This document shows positions 1 through 8,736 of a stretch of 31,474 nt of DNA, piece by piece (within the stretch, counting starts at the first letter, position 1; each line of letters opens with the position of its first letter). The translations under genes were made by a program, and so were the position numbers. The stretch is from Anaeromyces robustus (taxonomy: Eukaryota; Neocallimastigomycota; Neocallimastigomycetes; Neocallimastigales; Neocallimastigaceae), in NCBI GenBank assembly GCA_002104895.1, contig MCFG01000557.1, forward strand, positions 1-31,474. The letters are read 5' to 3'. The notes under the pieces were generated by a model. It did no database searches. It was given only the letters and a program-made list of their open reading frames with translations, and had not been told where the DNA came from.

Positions 1-540
1 ATAGTAACCATGGTCTAGTGGTTAGTCACTATGACCATCTGGGCGAACACTCTGGGTTCGACTCACACTTGTTACAAACTTTATTAAAATTTTATTTTTT
101 AAATTTTTTTATTATAAATTTCTGTATTTTATTTCTGTATTTTTATTTCTGTATTTTACGTAGAAATTAATAGAATACAATCAAAAATTTAAGACAACTT
201 TTATATTAAATTTTTCTAAATTTTTCTATAAGATTTTAATCAAAAGTTTCTAGAAATTTTAAATAACTTTTTACGAAGAAAACTATTTTTCCGTAAAAAG
301 TATAAATAGGTGTAAAATTTTTTAATGATTAATTCTTCGCGATTTTATTAATTAATTATAAGTAATTCAGAATATTACAAAATTAATTAATAAATAAATA
401 AATTTTTACTTTTAATAAATCTAATAAAACAAGTTCTTATAAAACCAATTTTCTTTTCTGATTTACTTTCTGTGTAGACCTGTTGGGTCAATCAAAATAA
501 TTGTGTAAAATAATTTACTTATTTTTTACAATTTATTACA
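1..540 (+). repeat. LTR type A, left end cut by the window, nested in the 5' LTR of chromovirus 1
   Basis: This stretch is nearly identical to the complete solo LTR at 26692-27255, starting about 25 bases inside its left end. It ends in TTACA at 540, like the other LTRs here. From 541 the sequence continues as the second half of a type B LTR (compare 7936-8230), so this LTR sits inside that LTR. It has a tRNA-like module at 4-75 and a TATA box (TATAAATAGG) at 301-310, followed by GTGTAAAA. The right flank ATTTA is the expected 5-bp target duplication; its partner lies outside the window. Whether it is a solo LTR or the end of a full element cannot be seen. Confidence 0.8.
4..75 (+). other. 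tRNA-like module in LTR type A (pol III A and B box)
   Basis: The module is 72 nt long. Its first 7 bases (GTAACCA) pair with its last 7 (TTGTTAC) at 6 of 7 positions. TGGTCTAGTGG (11-21) fits the pol III A box TRGYNNARNGG. GGTTCGACTC (55-64) fits the B box. The TTCGACT loop and the flanking 5-nt arms sit exactly where a T-arm should, though only 3 of 5 pairs hold. The D and anticodon arms are replaced by a hairpin at 10-38: ATGGTC/GACCAT plus TAGTG/CACTA, one bulged T, loop GTTAGT. It is not a working tRNA; it looks tRNA-derived. Confidence 0.7.
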
Positions 541-834
541 ATTTATCCTTTTTCCATAAGATTCTTTTTTATCAAAAAAATTTAAGTTTCGAGAACTTTT
601 TAGAAATTTTTATTATTTTCAAAAAAAATATAAATAGGTGTAAAATTCATTAATAAAATATTTTTAAATTCGTGCTTTTATTAATTAGTTTATAATTAAT
701 TTGAAATATTATAATAACTAATTAATAATTAATATTTATACTTTAAAATTAATAAAACTTGTTTCTAATAAAACTTATTTATTTTAAATTACTTTTATTG
801 TTTATAAACCTATTGTGTCAAAACAAACGTTACA
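541..834 (+). repeat. 5' LTR of chromovirus 1 (type B), right part
   Basis: It matches 7936-8230 almost base for base and ends in CGTTACA, the inverted counterpart of the LTR start TGTAACG. TATA box TATAAATAGG lies at 629-638 and is followed at once by TGTAAAATTC. The missing left part is presumably beyond the window, displaced by the LTR at 1-540. Confidence 0.85.
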
Positions 835-1149
835 ATAAAAGCACCATTTTATAGAAAAAAACACAATACCTTTATAAACAAACTCTACCGCTAGTTTTCC
901 GAATAACTTTTGGGACAACTCCTTTTGGAAGCTGCCGCCTAGTCTAGAATTAAGGAAACTACTTGGAAATTCTCTTTTGTATTAAGAACACTTTTCTTTT
1001 GGACTATTTCAAATATTTCTTAGGATATATCTCTCTTTTTGGATTTTATGGATAATCTACCGCTATTTCTAAAGTTTTTCTACTGGTCTGCTTATAGTTC
1101 GTGGTCCAATATTTTTTTTAATTCCTATCTTTGATACTTTGCTCACACC

Positions 1150-1330
1150 AAATTCTATAATCAATATAAGTGAACAAATCAATATTATTTAAATAAATTC
1201 TATAATCAATATAAGTGAACAAATCCATACTATTCAAATAAATTCTATAATCAATATAATTGAATATATCAAATAGTATTTAAATAAATTTCATAATAAA
1301 ATATAAGTAAACAAATCAAATATTATTAAA
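1150..1330 (+). repeat. Tandem repeat, about 50-bp unit, roughly four copies
   Basis: Successive copies contain AAATTCTATAATCAATATAA followed by a variant of GTGAACAAATC and ATATTATTTAAAT. The first two copies are nearly identical and the later ones diverge. Copies abut without unique spacers, so this is a satellite-like array in the retroelement leader. Confidence 0.75.
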
Positions 1331-1719
1331 ATAAATGCCATTATAATAACAAGGGAATTGAACAAATACTAATTAGTTACATCCATAATCAGTGAATGAA
1401 ATATATATATTATTCAAATAATTCTAAATAATAAAATAATTGAATATATTATTATTTAGATATATACTTAGTTAAAAAAAAAAAAAAAAAAAAAAATAAT
1501 TATATATATATTTATATATATAATAATAATAAATTCCTTGCCTGAAATATTGGCAAGAAAATATCTTGTGTTTTAAAATTTTGTGTTATTTTAATTATAA
1601 ATAAGGAAAATTTATATTCCTTATAACTTAAAGTATTACTTCTATTTCAAGGTTTTTTCCAAAGAAATAAAAGTAATAAGTCCTTCTTTTAAGATTTTTT
1701 AAGGTAATTTAGTAAATAT

Positions 1720-1990
1720 ACTAGGAGCGTATAGAGCTCATACACAGGGTAACGGCGTACATTAACTAGTTTCCGTAGGTGAGAAACTATAGTCGTTAAT
1801 TATTTGGGTGTTAGTAAAGGGCGGTTGGATCGAGATTGTGTAAGGCACGCCTTGCCTCGTAATAGGGATTGTTAGTGTGATAACAAGCACGCAATACCGG
1901 ACGACGGGTTTAATACCACGATAAACTCTGGCGAAAGACGAACTCCGGTCACCGAAGGCTGTAGGTCAGTCGTGAAAGGTAAAGCGACCT
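1720..1990 (+). other. GC-rich patch in the leader, possible structured RNA
   Basis: This patch of about 270 bp stands out from its AT-rich surroundings by base composition. It contains short self-complementary pieces, for example AGGT...TCG against CGACCT near 1965-1992. It lies about 285 bp before the gag start. The leader of chromovirus 3 also has a GC-richer patch (about 24930-25165) before gag, though without obvious sequence similarity. A packaging, dimerisation, priming or internal ribosome entry role is possible but unproven. Confidence 0.4.
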
Positions 1991-2274
1991 AAATATATAT
2001 AGTTTTTATTTTTTATTTGAGGTCTAGTATATACCTCTAGTTAGTAGCTTTTGCCGGTTATTTATTGTTATAAGGCATAAAAAGCGAAATTTTAAATTAC
2101 CTTAAACTGTCCTAAAATAAACCCCCAAAATTTAAAAATTTAGTCCGAATGAAATCCAATATCATAACCATAATCATTAGAATAATAGTTTTATAAATAC
2201 AATTAATCATCATCACAATATTACTCAAGACACTTTCAACAATCAAAAATTTTTATAAAAGCAATTAGAAGAAC

Positions 2275-3130
2275 ATGGAAGAAGAAACTTTTAGCAACCC
2301 CACTTACAAGGACGGATTCGCTGGAGATCGTCGATACCTCAAGGGGTTCTTGGCAAAAATGGATCTCATTTTTATGATCCATCCAGACAAATTTGCTGAG
2401 GATTCTATAAAAGTCGCTTACCTAATTTCTAGACTTTATGGTTCGACAATGAATTGGGCTGCCACCTTACTAGAAAACCGCGACCCGTGTTTGGACAATT
2501 ACGAAGAATTCATTACAAGATTCAAAGCAATTTTTGGGGACTATGACTTTACCTTCATTGCTAACCAGAAATTTAGAACTATAAAACAAAAGCGACTTGG
2601 GGATGTAAGGAATTATATTCTAGAATTCAATAAATACTCCGATGAGTCCTCCTGGAACGAAAAAGCCAAGATGGACGCCTTTCTCGTAGGATTGAACGAT
2701 CAGGTAGCTACAAGAATACTCGAAATGTTTCCTGGATATATTATAAAAATTTATAATATTTAATTTACAATGTTAATTTTAGTTTAATATTTATATTTAC
2801 TAATTTTAATAAGATCATTAATATTAATTTTTACTTTATCAATCATCCTTCGTACTCTAATCGCAATGCAAACCATAGCTTCCAGAATAGATAGCCGACT
2901 TTCCGCACACAAACAGTTCTTTAATCAACAGAATAAATCAAATAATTATAAAAGTAAAAATAATAATATAAAAAAATCAAAATTTTCAAAAAAACCTTCA
3001 AATCCTAAATTCCGTGGACCCTTATCAAACGAAGAAAAGGAAAGAAGAAGAAGGGAAAACCTTTGTGCTTATTGTGGTTCCGCCGAACATTCGCTTGAAA
3101 ATTGTTCTTTAAAGAACAAATATAAAAAAT
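2275..3130 (+). pseudogene. gag: gag region of chromovirus 1
   Basis: It encodes the capsid/nucleocapsid part of a Ty3/gypsy gag, which would build the virus-like particle and bind genomic RNA. It starts at ATG 2275 (MEEETFSNPTYKDGFAGDRR), the same start as in chromovirus 3 (MEEEILNNATLKDGFAGDRR). A capsid-like domain with conserved AMNWAA/TMNWAA-type and QKFRTIKQKRLG motifs is followed by a basic, Asn/Lys-rich stretch. A CCHC zinc knuckle, CAYCGSAEHSLENC (C-x2-C-x4-H-x4-C), lies near 3061-3105. The frame is not continuous, so this is a fossil. Assignment is by similarity to the chromovirus 3 copy and by the knuckle. Confidence 0.85.
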
Positions 3131-3179
3131 CGACAACTAGCGCTCACATTTCAAACTTTGAATTTAAACCCAGACCAAG

Positions 3180-6100
3180 AATCTCGGATCAACCAATTAT
3201 AAAGCTTCCAATATTCGAATTCAACCTTAAAGTTTCTAATATCACAACAAAAGCAAAAATTCTTCTGGATTCCCTCTCACAACTAAATTTAATGGACAAA
3301 TACTTTGTTAAAGAAAATAATATTCCCATTTCTACTGAAATCACTTTTCCAAAAGTCTCCGGAATAGGAGGTAATCAATCGGTTATCGGTGAAACTCTTC
3401 CAATATCTGTTCAATACAACAATCACATATGCAAAGTAAAGTTTTATGTAATCAATCTTCCATCCTATTGTGCTATTCTTGGTGTAGATTGGCTCTCAAC
3501 CCATAATCCCTCAATTAATTTTGCTACGAAAGAACTCTCATTTAAATCAAATCATTGTGTATCAAATTGTCTTGTAATACCAAGTACTTTTACCTCTTAT
3601 ATCCCACAAAAGGAAACAAAATTCAATGAAATTAGAGAAATTAAAGAAATAAATAATAATAATAATGATATAATTAGTGATAGAAAATGTAATAAAATAA
3701 ATTTTAATGTATGTAATATAATTAATCCGAAAACATGTAATAAATCTAATAACAAAATAAACAAAGAAATAAATGATGAATTAAAAAATAAAATTAATAG
3801 ATCTTTACCCAAAAAACTCATTCCATTTAAAGATGTATTTAGTGAGATATATGCGAACGAACTTCCACCTCACCGACCTTACGACTGTGAAATTAATTTG
3901 TTACCTAACACCCAATTATTCTATGGACCAATTTATCCGTTGACGGAAAAAGAATCTAAAACTCTTAAGGAATATATTGTAGAAAACCTTGCAAAGGGTT
4001 TTATTAGAAAATCTAAATCTCCTGGTGGTGCTCCTGTTTTCTTTGCATTAAAGAAAAATGGTGAACTTCGAATGGTTGTAGATTATAGACACTTAAATGA
4101 CATAACCATCCGTGATTCTTACCCATTACCATTAATCAATGATATATTCGAACACTTGGTAAATGGGAAAGTATTTTCAAAGCTTGATCTCCGTTCAGCT
4201 TATAACTTAGTAAGGATCAAAAAAGGTGACGAATACAAAACCGCTTTCACCTGTAAATATGGACACTTTGAATATCTTGTAATGCCGTTTGGCCTAAAGA
4301 ACGTCCAGCTGTCTTCCAACACTTTATCAATGATGTTTTAGAAGATATTCTTGGAGTATTTGCCTTTTGTTACATTGACGATATTATTGTTTTCTCCCCA
4401 GACTTAGAATCTCATTATGAACATCTCTCAGAAGTTCTTAGTAGACTTAGAAAGTGTAATGAATTTGTTTAAATAGATTACAACAACACTAAAAAATATG
4501 CTAACACAAGAGTTGTAAAAAAATCACGTTAATAAAAATTTATTTTTATTAGAATATAAGTTTTATTAATTATCTTAAAATTATAAATTAATAACAATTA
4601 CACCTTTCAAAATTTAAGAAATTTTGAAGTATTTTTATATTTTTTCATAATTATATTTATTATATATTATACTAATTTATTTATATTTAATTTCTATTTA
4701 TTTACGGACTATCTAACTAACTAAACTTAATTATTTAATAAATTTATTTATTATTTCTAAAAATGGAAATTTTAAATTAACTATTAAAACTAAGACTAAA
4801 TAATTTCAATTGAGTTCATTTATTATTTATTTATTATTCTAATATTAATAATATATTTATTATATATTTTAAATTTAAAAACAATGAAAAATTTTATAAA
4901 TTAGAAGTGAAAAAATTAATATTTCACAAAATAAATTAATAATTTATTTTGTTTTGAACTTTATTTAATTGATTTAAATTATTGTTTCACAATAATTTTA
5001 CAGAAATATTTTTTGTAATTCAGTTACTTGAAAAGTGGCTGAATTTAAAATTAAAGATATTATAATGTGGCGCATAATATCTTTACAGAAAGGCAGGGTT
5101 ATTCGCAAAATTGGAAAAGTGTGAATTTTGTGTTCCTTACTTGGATTTCCTTGGTCATAGAATTTCTTGCTACGGCATTTTTATGGATCCTAAGAAAGTT
5201 TCTTCCATTTTAGAGTGGCCTGTTCCTTTAAATGTTAAACAACTTCAATCATTTTTGGGTTTGACGAACTACTATAGAAGATTTATCCCAGGTTTTGCTG
5301 CTATTACACATCCCTTACATTCACTATTAAAGAAAAATACAAAATTCCTTTGGTCAACCGAAACTCAAAATGCCTTTGACAATCTCAAATCAAAATTCTC
5401 TTCTGCTCCTGTTTTGGCTTACCCAAATCGTGATCTACCTTTCCTAGTTGAAACTGATAGTAGTAACTTTGCTATTGGTGCCATTCTCTCTCAAACCTCA
5501 TCCAAGGATAATAAAATTCATCCCGTAGCCTTTTTCTCTAGATCTCTTACTGCTACTGAGAAAAACTATCCTATTTATGACAAGGAACTATTAGCCATTA
5601 TCGAAGCTTTGGAACATTGGAGACATCTCTTAAAAGGAACTTCAAAACCATTTACAATTTTCTCTGATCACCGTAACCTTTTGTATCAAAAGAAACCAGA
5701 GAAAATGTCACAAAGACTTGTTCGCTGGGCTTTGTTCCTTTCGGAATTCAACTTCAAAATAACTTATCGTGCTGGTTCTGCTAATGGTAAGGCTGACGCT
5801 CTTTCAAGAAGACCCGATTATGCTGCTAACAAAGAAGAATTAGACAATAATATTCCATTTACAGTACTACATCCTGAAAATTTTTCTACTATGATTTCTT
5901 TTGTATCTTTGAATGATCAAATACTTAGTGAATATAATGATGATAAATTCTACAAAGATACTTGCAACAAACTTAATTCAAGGGATGATCGTACCAAACC
6001 AAAAGACTTCTGTCTTAGCAATAATTTTCTACTCTTTAAAGGAAAAATTTACGTTCCGCCTAGTTGTCGCTCTTCAGTTCTAAACATTTGCCACGACTCT

Positions 6101-7322
6101 CCTTCTGCTGGGCATTTTGACTTCAAGAAAACCTTCTCTTTGATCAATCGTGATTTTTGGTGGCCTACTATAAGCTCTGACATAATAAGCTACATTCCTT
6201 CATGTGAAATCTGCTGCCGCTCAAAGACTAAACGACACAAACCTTATGGATTCCTTAATCCACTTCAAATTCCTGATCGCCCTTGGACTTCTATTTCAAT
6301 GGATTTTATCACTGACCTTCCTCCTTCAAATGGTTTCACTTGTATTTTTGTGCTTCTGGATAGATTTTCTAAAATGGGCCATTTTATTCCATTTCCTAAC
6401 GTTCCTTCTTCCGAGGATACTGCTCAAGCTTTTATGAAGTATGTTTTTAAACTTCATGGACTTCCAAACGAAATCTTTTCTGATAGAGGTACTCAATTCA
6501 CTTCCAAACTCTGGACCGCTATTTGCAAATCTCTTAGTATTTCGATGAAACTACCTTCACCTTTTCACCATCAAACCAACGGTTTAACGGAGAGGGTGAA
6601 CTCCGTTATTGAACAATTTCTTAGATGCTACTCAAACTTTAAAGGATCAAATTGGAACGAATACCTATTTCTTGCAGAATTCTATTATAATAATTCGGTT
6701 CAAGAATCTTTGAAAAAATCACCCTTTCTACGCAAATTATGGCTATAACCCCCGTTTCTCTCCAGCTGTACCAAACAATATTGATGTTCCTCGCGCAGAA
6801 GAATTAACTAAAAACTTATCCGAATTATTTCTACAACTTAAAGAAAACTTGAAGTTAGCAAGTAAGAAACAAGAAACATTTGCAAATAAGCATAGGATGA
6901 AAGCCCCAGAATTTAAAATAAACGACAAAGTTTGGATCAATAGTTCGCTCGTAATTAGAAATAAGAATAAGAAATTAAAACCAAAGAAATTAGGTCCATA
7001 CAAAATCATTAGAAAAGTATCACCTGTTTCTTATGAATTAGAACTCCCTAAAAACGTTAGAATTCATCCTGTAATTCATGTTTCAGAACTAGAACCATAT
7101 TATGAAGATAAATTCGGAAGAAAACAAAAACCACCACCACCAATAATCGTAAATGAAGAAGAAGAATACGAAGTTGAAGAAATCCTTGATAAAAGAAAAC
7201 ACTATGGCAAAATTCAATACCTTATAAAATGGAAAGGTTACCCTTTATCTGAAGCTTCTTGGGAACCAGAGTCAAATCTTAATTGCCCAGAACTACTTAA
7301 GAAATTTAACAAAGCAAATTAG
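3180..7322 (+). pseudogene. pol: pol region of chromovirus 1 (protease, RT, RNase H, integrase, chromodomain)
   Basis: Domains in order: retropepsin-like protease (about 3180-3560, ending in the typical ILGVDWLSTHNP); reverse transcriptase (about 3850-5300, with VVDYRHLNDIT, FSKLDLRSAYN, MPFGLKN and YIDDIIVFS); RNase H (about 5440-5830, [39 protein letters not shown]); integrase (about 6060-6730) with the zinc-binding HHCC module, MDFITDLP, SDRGTQFTS and TERVN supplying D, D and E; a GPY/F-like domain (GPYKIIRKVSPVSYELELP); and a chromodomain near 7150-7320 (YEVEEILDKRK...YLIKWKGY...SWEPESNL). A foreign solo LTR interrupts the RT part. Chromodomains in this clade are known to bind modified histones and steer integration into heterochromatin. 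The copy is broken. Confidence 0.9.
4455..5087 (-). repeat. Solo LTR type D inserted in chromovirus 1
   Basis: This 633-bp insertion starts TGTAATG and ends TTTACA on the + strand (TG...CA) and is flanked by the 5-bp duplication GAAAG at 4450-4454 and 5088-5092. It splits the RT region cleanly. No coding capacity is visible, so it is a solo LTR left by recombination. A related truncated copy lies at 11022-11550 in the opposite orientation. The - strand is taken as sense because a TATA-like TATAAAAATA then precedes AGGTGTAAT, as in LTRs A and B. Near its sense start is a hairpin with 12-bp perfect arms (5052-5063 and 5074-5085). Confidence 0.88.
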
Positions 7323-7652
7323 AAACTTAAATTGAAAAAGAATCTTTAATATTATCATACTTTAATTTTATTAATATCAAACTTATTATATATCAATATC
7401 AACTTATAATACTTATTATTATTAATATTAAATAAACTTATCAATATCAATATCAACTTATAATAAATTTTATCTTATGTAATACTTATTATTATTAATA
7501 TTAAATAAACTTATCAATATCAATATCTAAATGTAATTCTTTATCAATGTAATTTTATTAATAAACATGTATATTTTATATTATACTTTACACCTAAAAA
7601 AATAATATTAAAATTTTATAAATAAAATTTTCTTATTTTAGCCTGATGTTGA
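7323..7652 (+). other. 3' UTR of chromovirus 1
   Basis: AT-rich DNA between the chromodomain stop and the polypurine module. It contains imperfect tandem repeats built on CAATATCAATATCAACTTAT (about 7390-7530). TTTACACCTA at 7587-7596 is the exact reverse complement of TAGGTGTAAA just downstream of the TATA box in the 3' LTR (8031-8040). No gene is seen. Confidence 0.7.
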
Positions 7653-7687
7653 GATTCGTCTGGTATCCGAATCCTAGAGGAGGACCA
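7653..7687 (+). other. Polypurine tract module of chromovirus 1
   Basis: GATTCG and CGAATC (7653-7658 and 7668-7673) form a 6-bp stem, followed by AGAGGAGGACCA directly before the LTR start TGTAACG. The purine tract is where plus-strand DNA synthesis would start. The same module occurs before the 3' LTR of chromoviruses 2, 3 and 4. Confidence 0.8.
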
Positions 7688-8230
7688 TGTAACGAAACTC
7701 ATAATCAGTAAATTAGTAACCATGGTCTAGTGGTTAAATACTATGACCATCGAGCTGAACTCTTTGGGTTCGACTCACACTCATTCTCAATTTTATAAAA
7801 AATTTTTATTTTAAGAAAAATTTATTATTAATTTCTGTATTTTATTTCTGTATTTTATTTCTGTATTTTATTTCTGTATTTTATCATAGAAATTAATAGA
7901 ATAAAATCAGAAATTTTCGGATAAAAATTTTTATAATTTATCCTTTTTCCATAAGATTCTTTTTTATCAAAAAAATTTAAGTTTCGAGAACTTTTTAGAA
8001 ATTTTTATTATTTTCAAAAAAAAATATAAATAGGTGTAAAATTCATTAATAAAATATTTTTAAATTCGTGCTTTTATTAATTAGTTTATAATTAATTTGA
8101 AATATTATAATAACTAATTAATAATTAATATTTATACTTTAAAATTAATAAAACTTGTTTCTAATAAAATTTATTTATTTTAAATTACTTTTATTGTTTA
8201 TAAACCTATTGTGTCAAAACAAACGTTACA
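7688..8230 (+). repeat. 3' LTR of chromovirus 1 (type B, 543 bp)
   Basis: It starts TGTAACGAAAC directly after the polypurine tract and ends CGTTACA, giving the inverted end pair TGTAACG/CGTTACA. It contains the tRNA-like module (7716-7787), TATA box TATAAATAGG (8025-8034) and AT-rich R/U5 sequence. Just outside, at 8231, the MULE reading frame begins. The expected 5-bp duplication would start ATATT; its partner is outside the window. Confidence 0.9.
7716..7787 (+). other. tRNA-like module in LTR type B
   Basis: Same design as at 4-75. The A box TGGTCTAGTGG, the B box GGTTCGACTC (7767-7776) and the hairpin at 7722-7750 (ATGGTC/GACCAT plus TAGTG/TACTA) are kept. The inner stem changes one C-G pair to a G-T wobble and the loop differs. 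The outer acceptor-like stem is not kept here, so the hairpin and the boxes are the conserved core. Confidence 0.65.
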
Positions 8231-8736
8231 ATATTAGGATTTTTGAATATCATAAAATCCTCTCCTCTTTCTGTTTTATAATATATTGATTCATTTGGAA
8301 TTTCATCAAATGTTGTAATATCTGTATGTATTTGCTTATTTATATTTCTAAGTATTTGGGATCTAATTGTATCATATTCTGGACATATGAATCCCACGTT
8401 TTGAGAAACTTCGTTATATATACGCCTTGGTTTTAAATCCATTGGAATTGTGCTTTTTCTGATTTCCTCTTTAATTTTATGTTTTATTAGTGATAGAGAT
8501 GCATCAAATTCTTTTTCAAGATGATTATGGAAACTTTCATATTTTAAAATTTCATTTTTATCATTTAAAATAATGAAAGATTTATATTTATTTACTGTTT
8601 TGTATTTTGTGCATCTGTATACTTTTGAATTATCTTTTTTTTTAAGTGAAAAATTAAATTTATATTTTTTATTAATAATGAGTTGTTTTTTGCCTCGATT
8701 GGTTTCACTAAATTCAATTTTTTCAATTTCCTCCAT
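8231..8736 (-). pseudogene. MULE transposase, N-terminal part, cut by chromovirus 1
   Basis: This - strand ORF starts at ATG 8736 (MEEIEKIEFSETNRGKKQ) and gives about 168 residues before hitting the LTR of chromovirus 1 at 8230; the rest would lie left of the window. A FLYWCH-like module spans about residues 25-75: YKFNF, YRC, then HNH. The second zinc ligand seen as Cys in the copy at 29510-30353 (DYCKS) is Tyr here (NKYKS). After that come the conserved KHKIKEEIRK and IYNEVSQ blocks of these transposases and DFMIFKNPNI. FLYWCH proteins bind DNA, and in MULEs this module probably recognises the element ends. The catalytic DDE core is not present in the window. The trailing LTQ-like residues come from the LTR. 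Confidence 0.8.

Larger units (their letters stand above)
835..2274 (+). other. 5' leader of chromovirus 1, with tandem repeats and a GC-rich patch
   Basis: This untranslated stretch of about 1.4 kb lies between the 5' LTR and the gag start at 2275. It holds tandem copies of a roughly 50-bp unit (about 1150-1330), a run of 23 A at 1474-1496, and a markedly GC-richer patch at about 1720-1990. I see no TGG-type tRNA primer-binding site directly after the LTR, where the sequence reads ATAAAAGCACC; priming may be unconventional. No convincing ORF is present. Confidence 0.7.
541..8230 (+). mobile_element. Chromovirus 1: Ty3/gypsy LTR retrotransposon with chromodomain, broken
   Basis: A near full-length Ty3/gypsy element. 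Order: 5' LTR remainder (541-834), leader (835-2274), gag, protease, reverse transcriptase, RNase H, integrase, chromodomain (to 7322), 3' UTR, polypurine tract (to 7687), 3' LTR (7688-8230). It has about four breaks in its coding part plus an inserted type D solo LTR, so it is a fossil. The LTR halves that can be compared (541-834 and 7936-8230) differ by about one substitution and one indel, so insertion was recent on an evolutionary scale. The 3' end lies inside a MULE transposase gene that resumes at 8231. The 5' LTR itself received a type A LTR. Confidence 0.9.

Noticed and set aside
4-75. A genuine host tRNA gene
   Set aside because: The T-stem has 2 mismatches of 5, D and anticodon arms do not form, and the unit occurs at the same place in several LTR copies in both orientations. 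It is part of the LTR.
1150-1330. CRISPR-like array
   Set aside because: The roughly 50-bp units abut directly with no unique spacers, the host is eukaryotic, and the copies sit in a retroelement leader.
1769-1782. 14-nt exact match to the 3' end of small-subunit rRNA (GTTTCCGTAGGTGA)
   Set aside because: Neither flank continues to resemble rRNA, so I treat it as chance or too short to interpret.
3597-3821. Hydrophobic - strand ORF in the gag-pol linker of chromovirus 1
   Set aside because: It is the antisense shadow of the Asn/Lys/Ile-rich linker; similar shadows at 6743-7009, 8573-8797 and 23721-23969 were dropped for the same reason.
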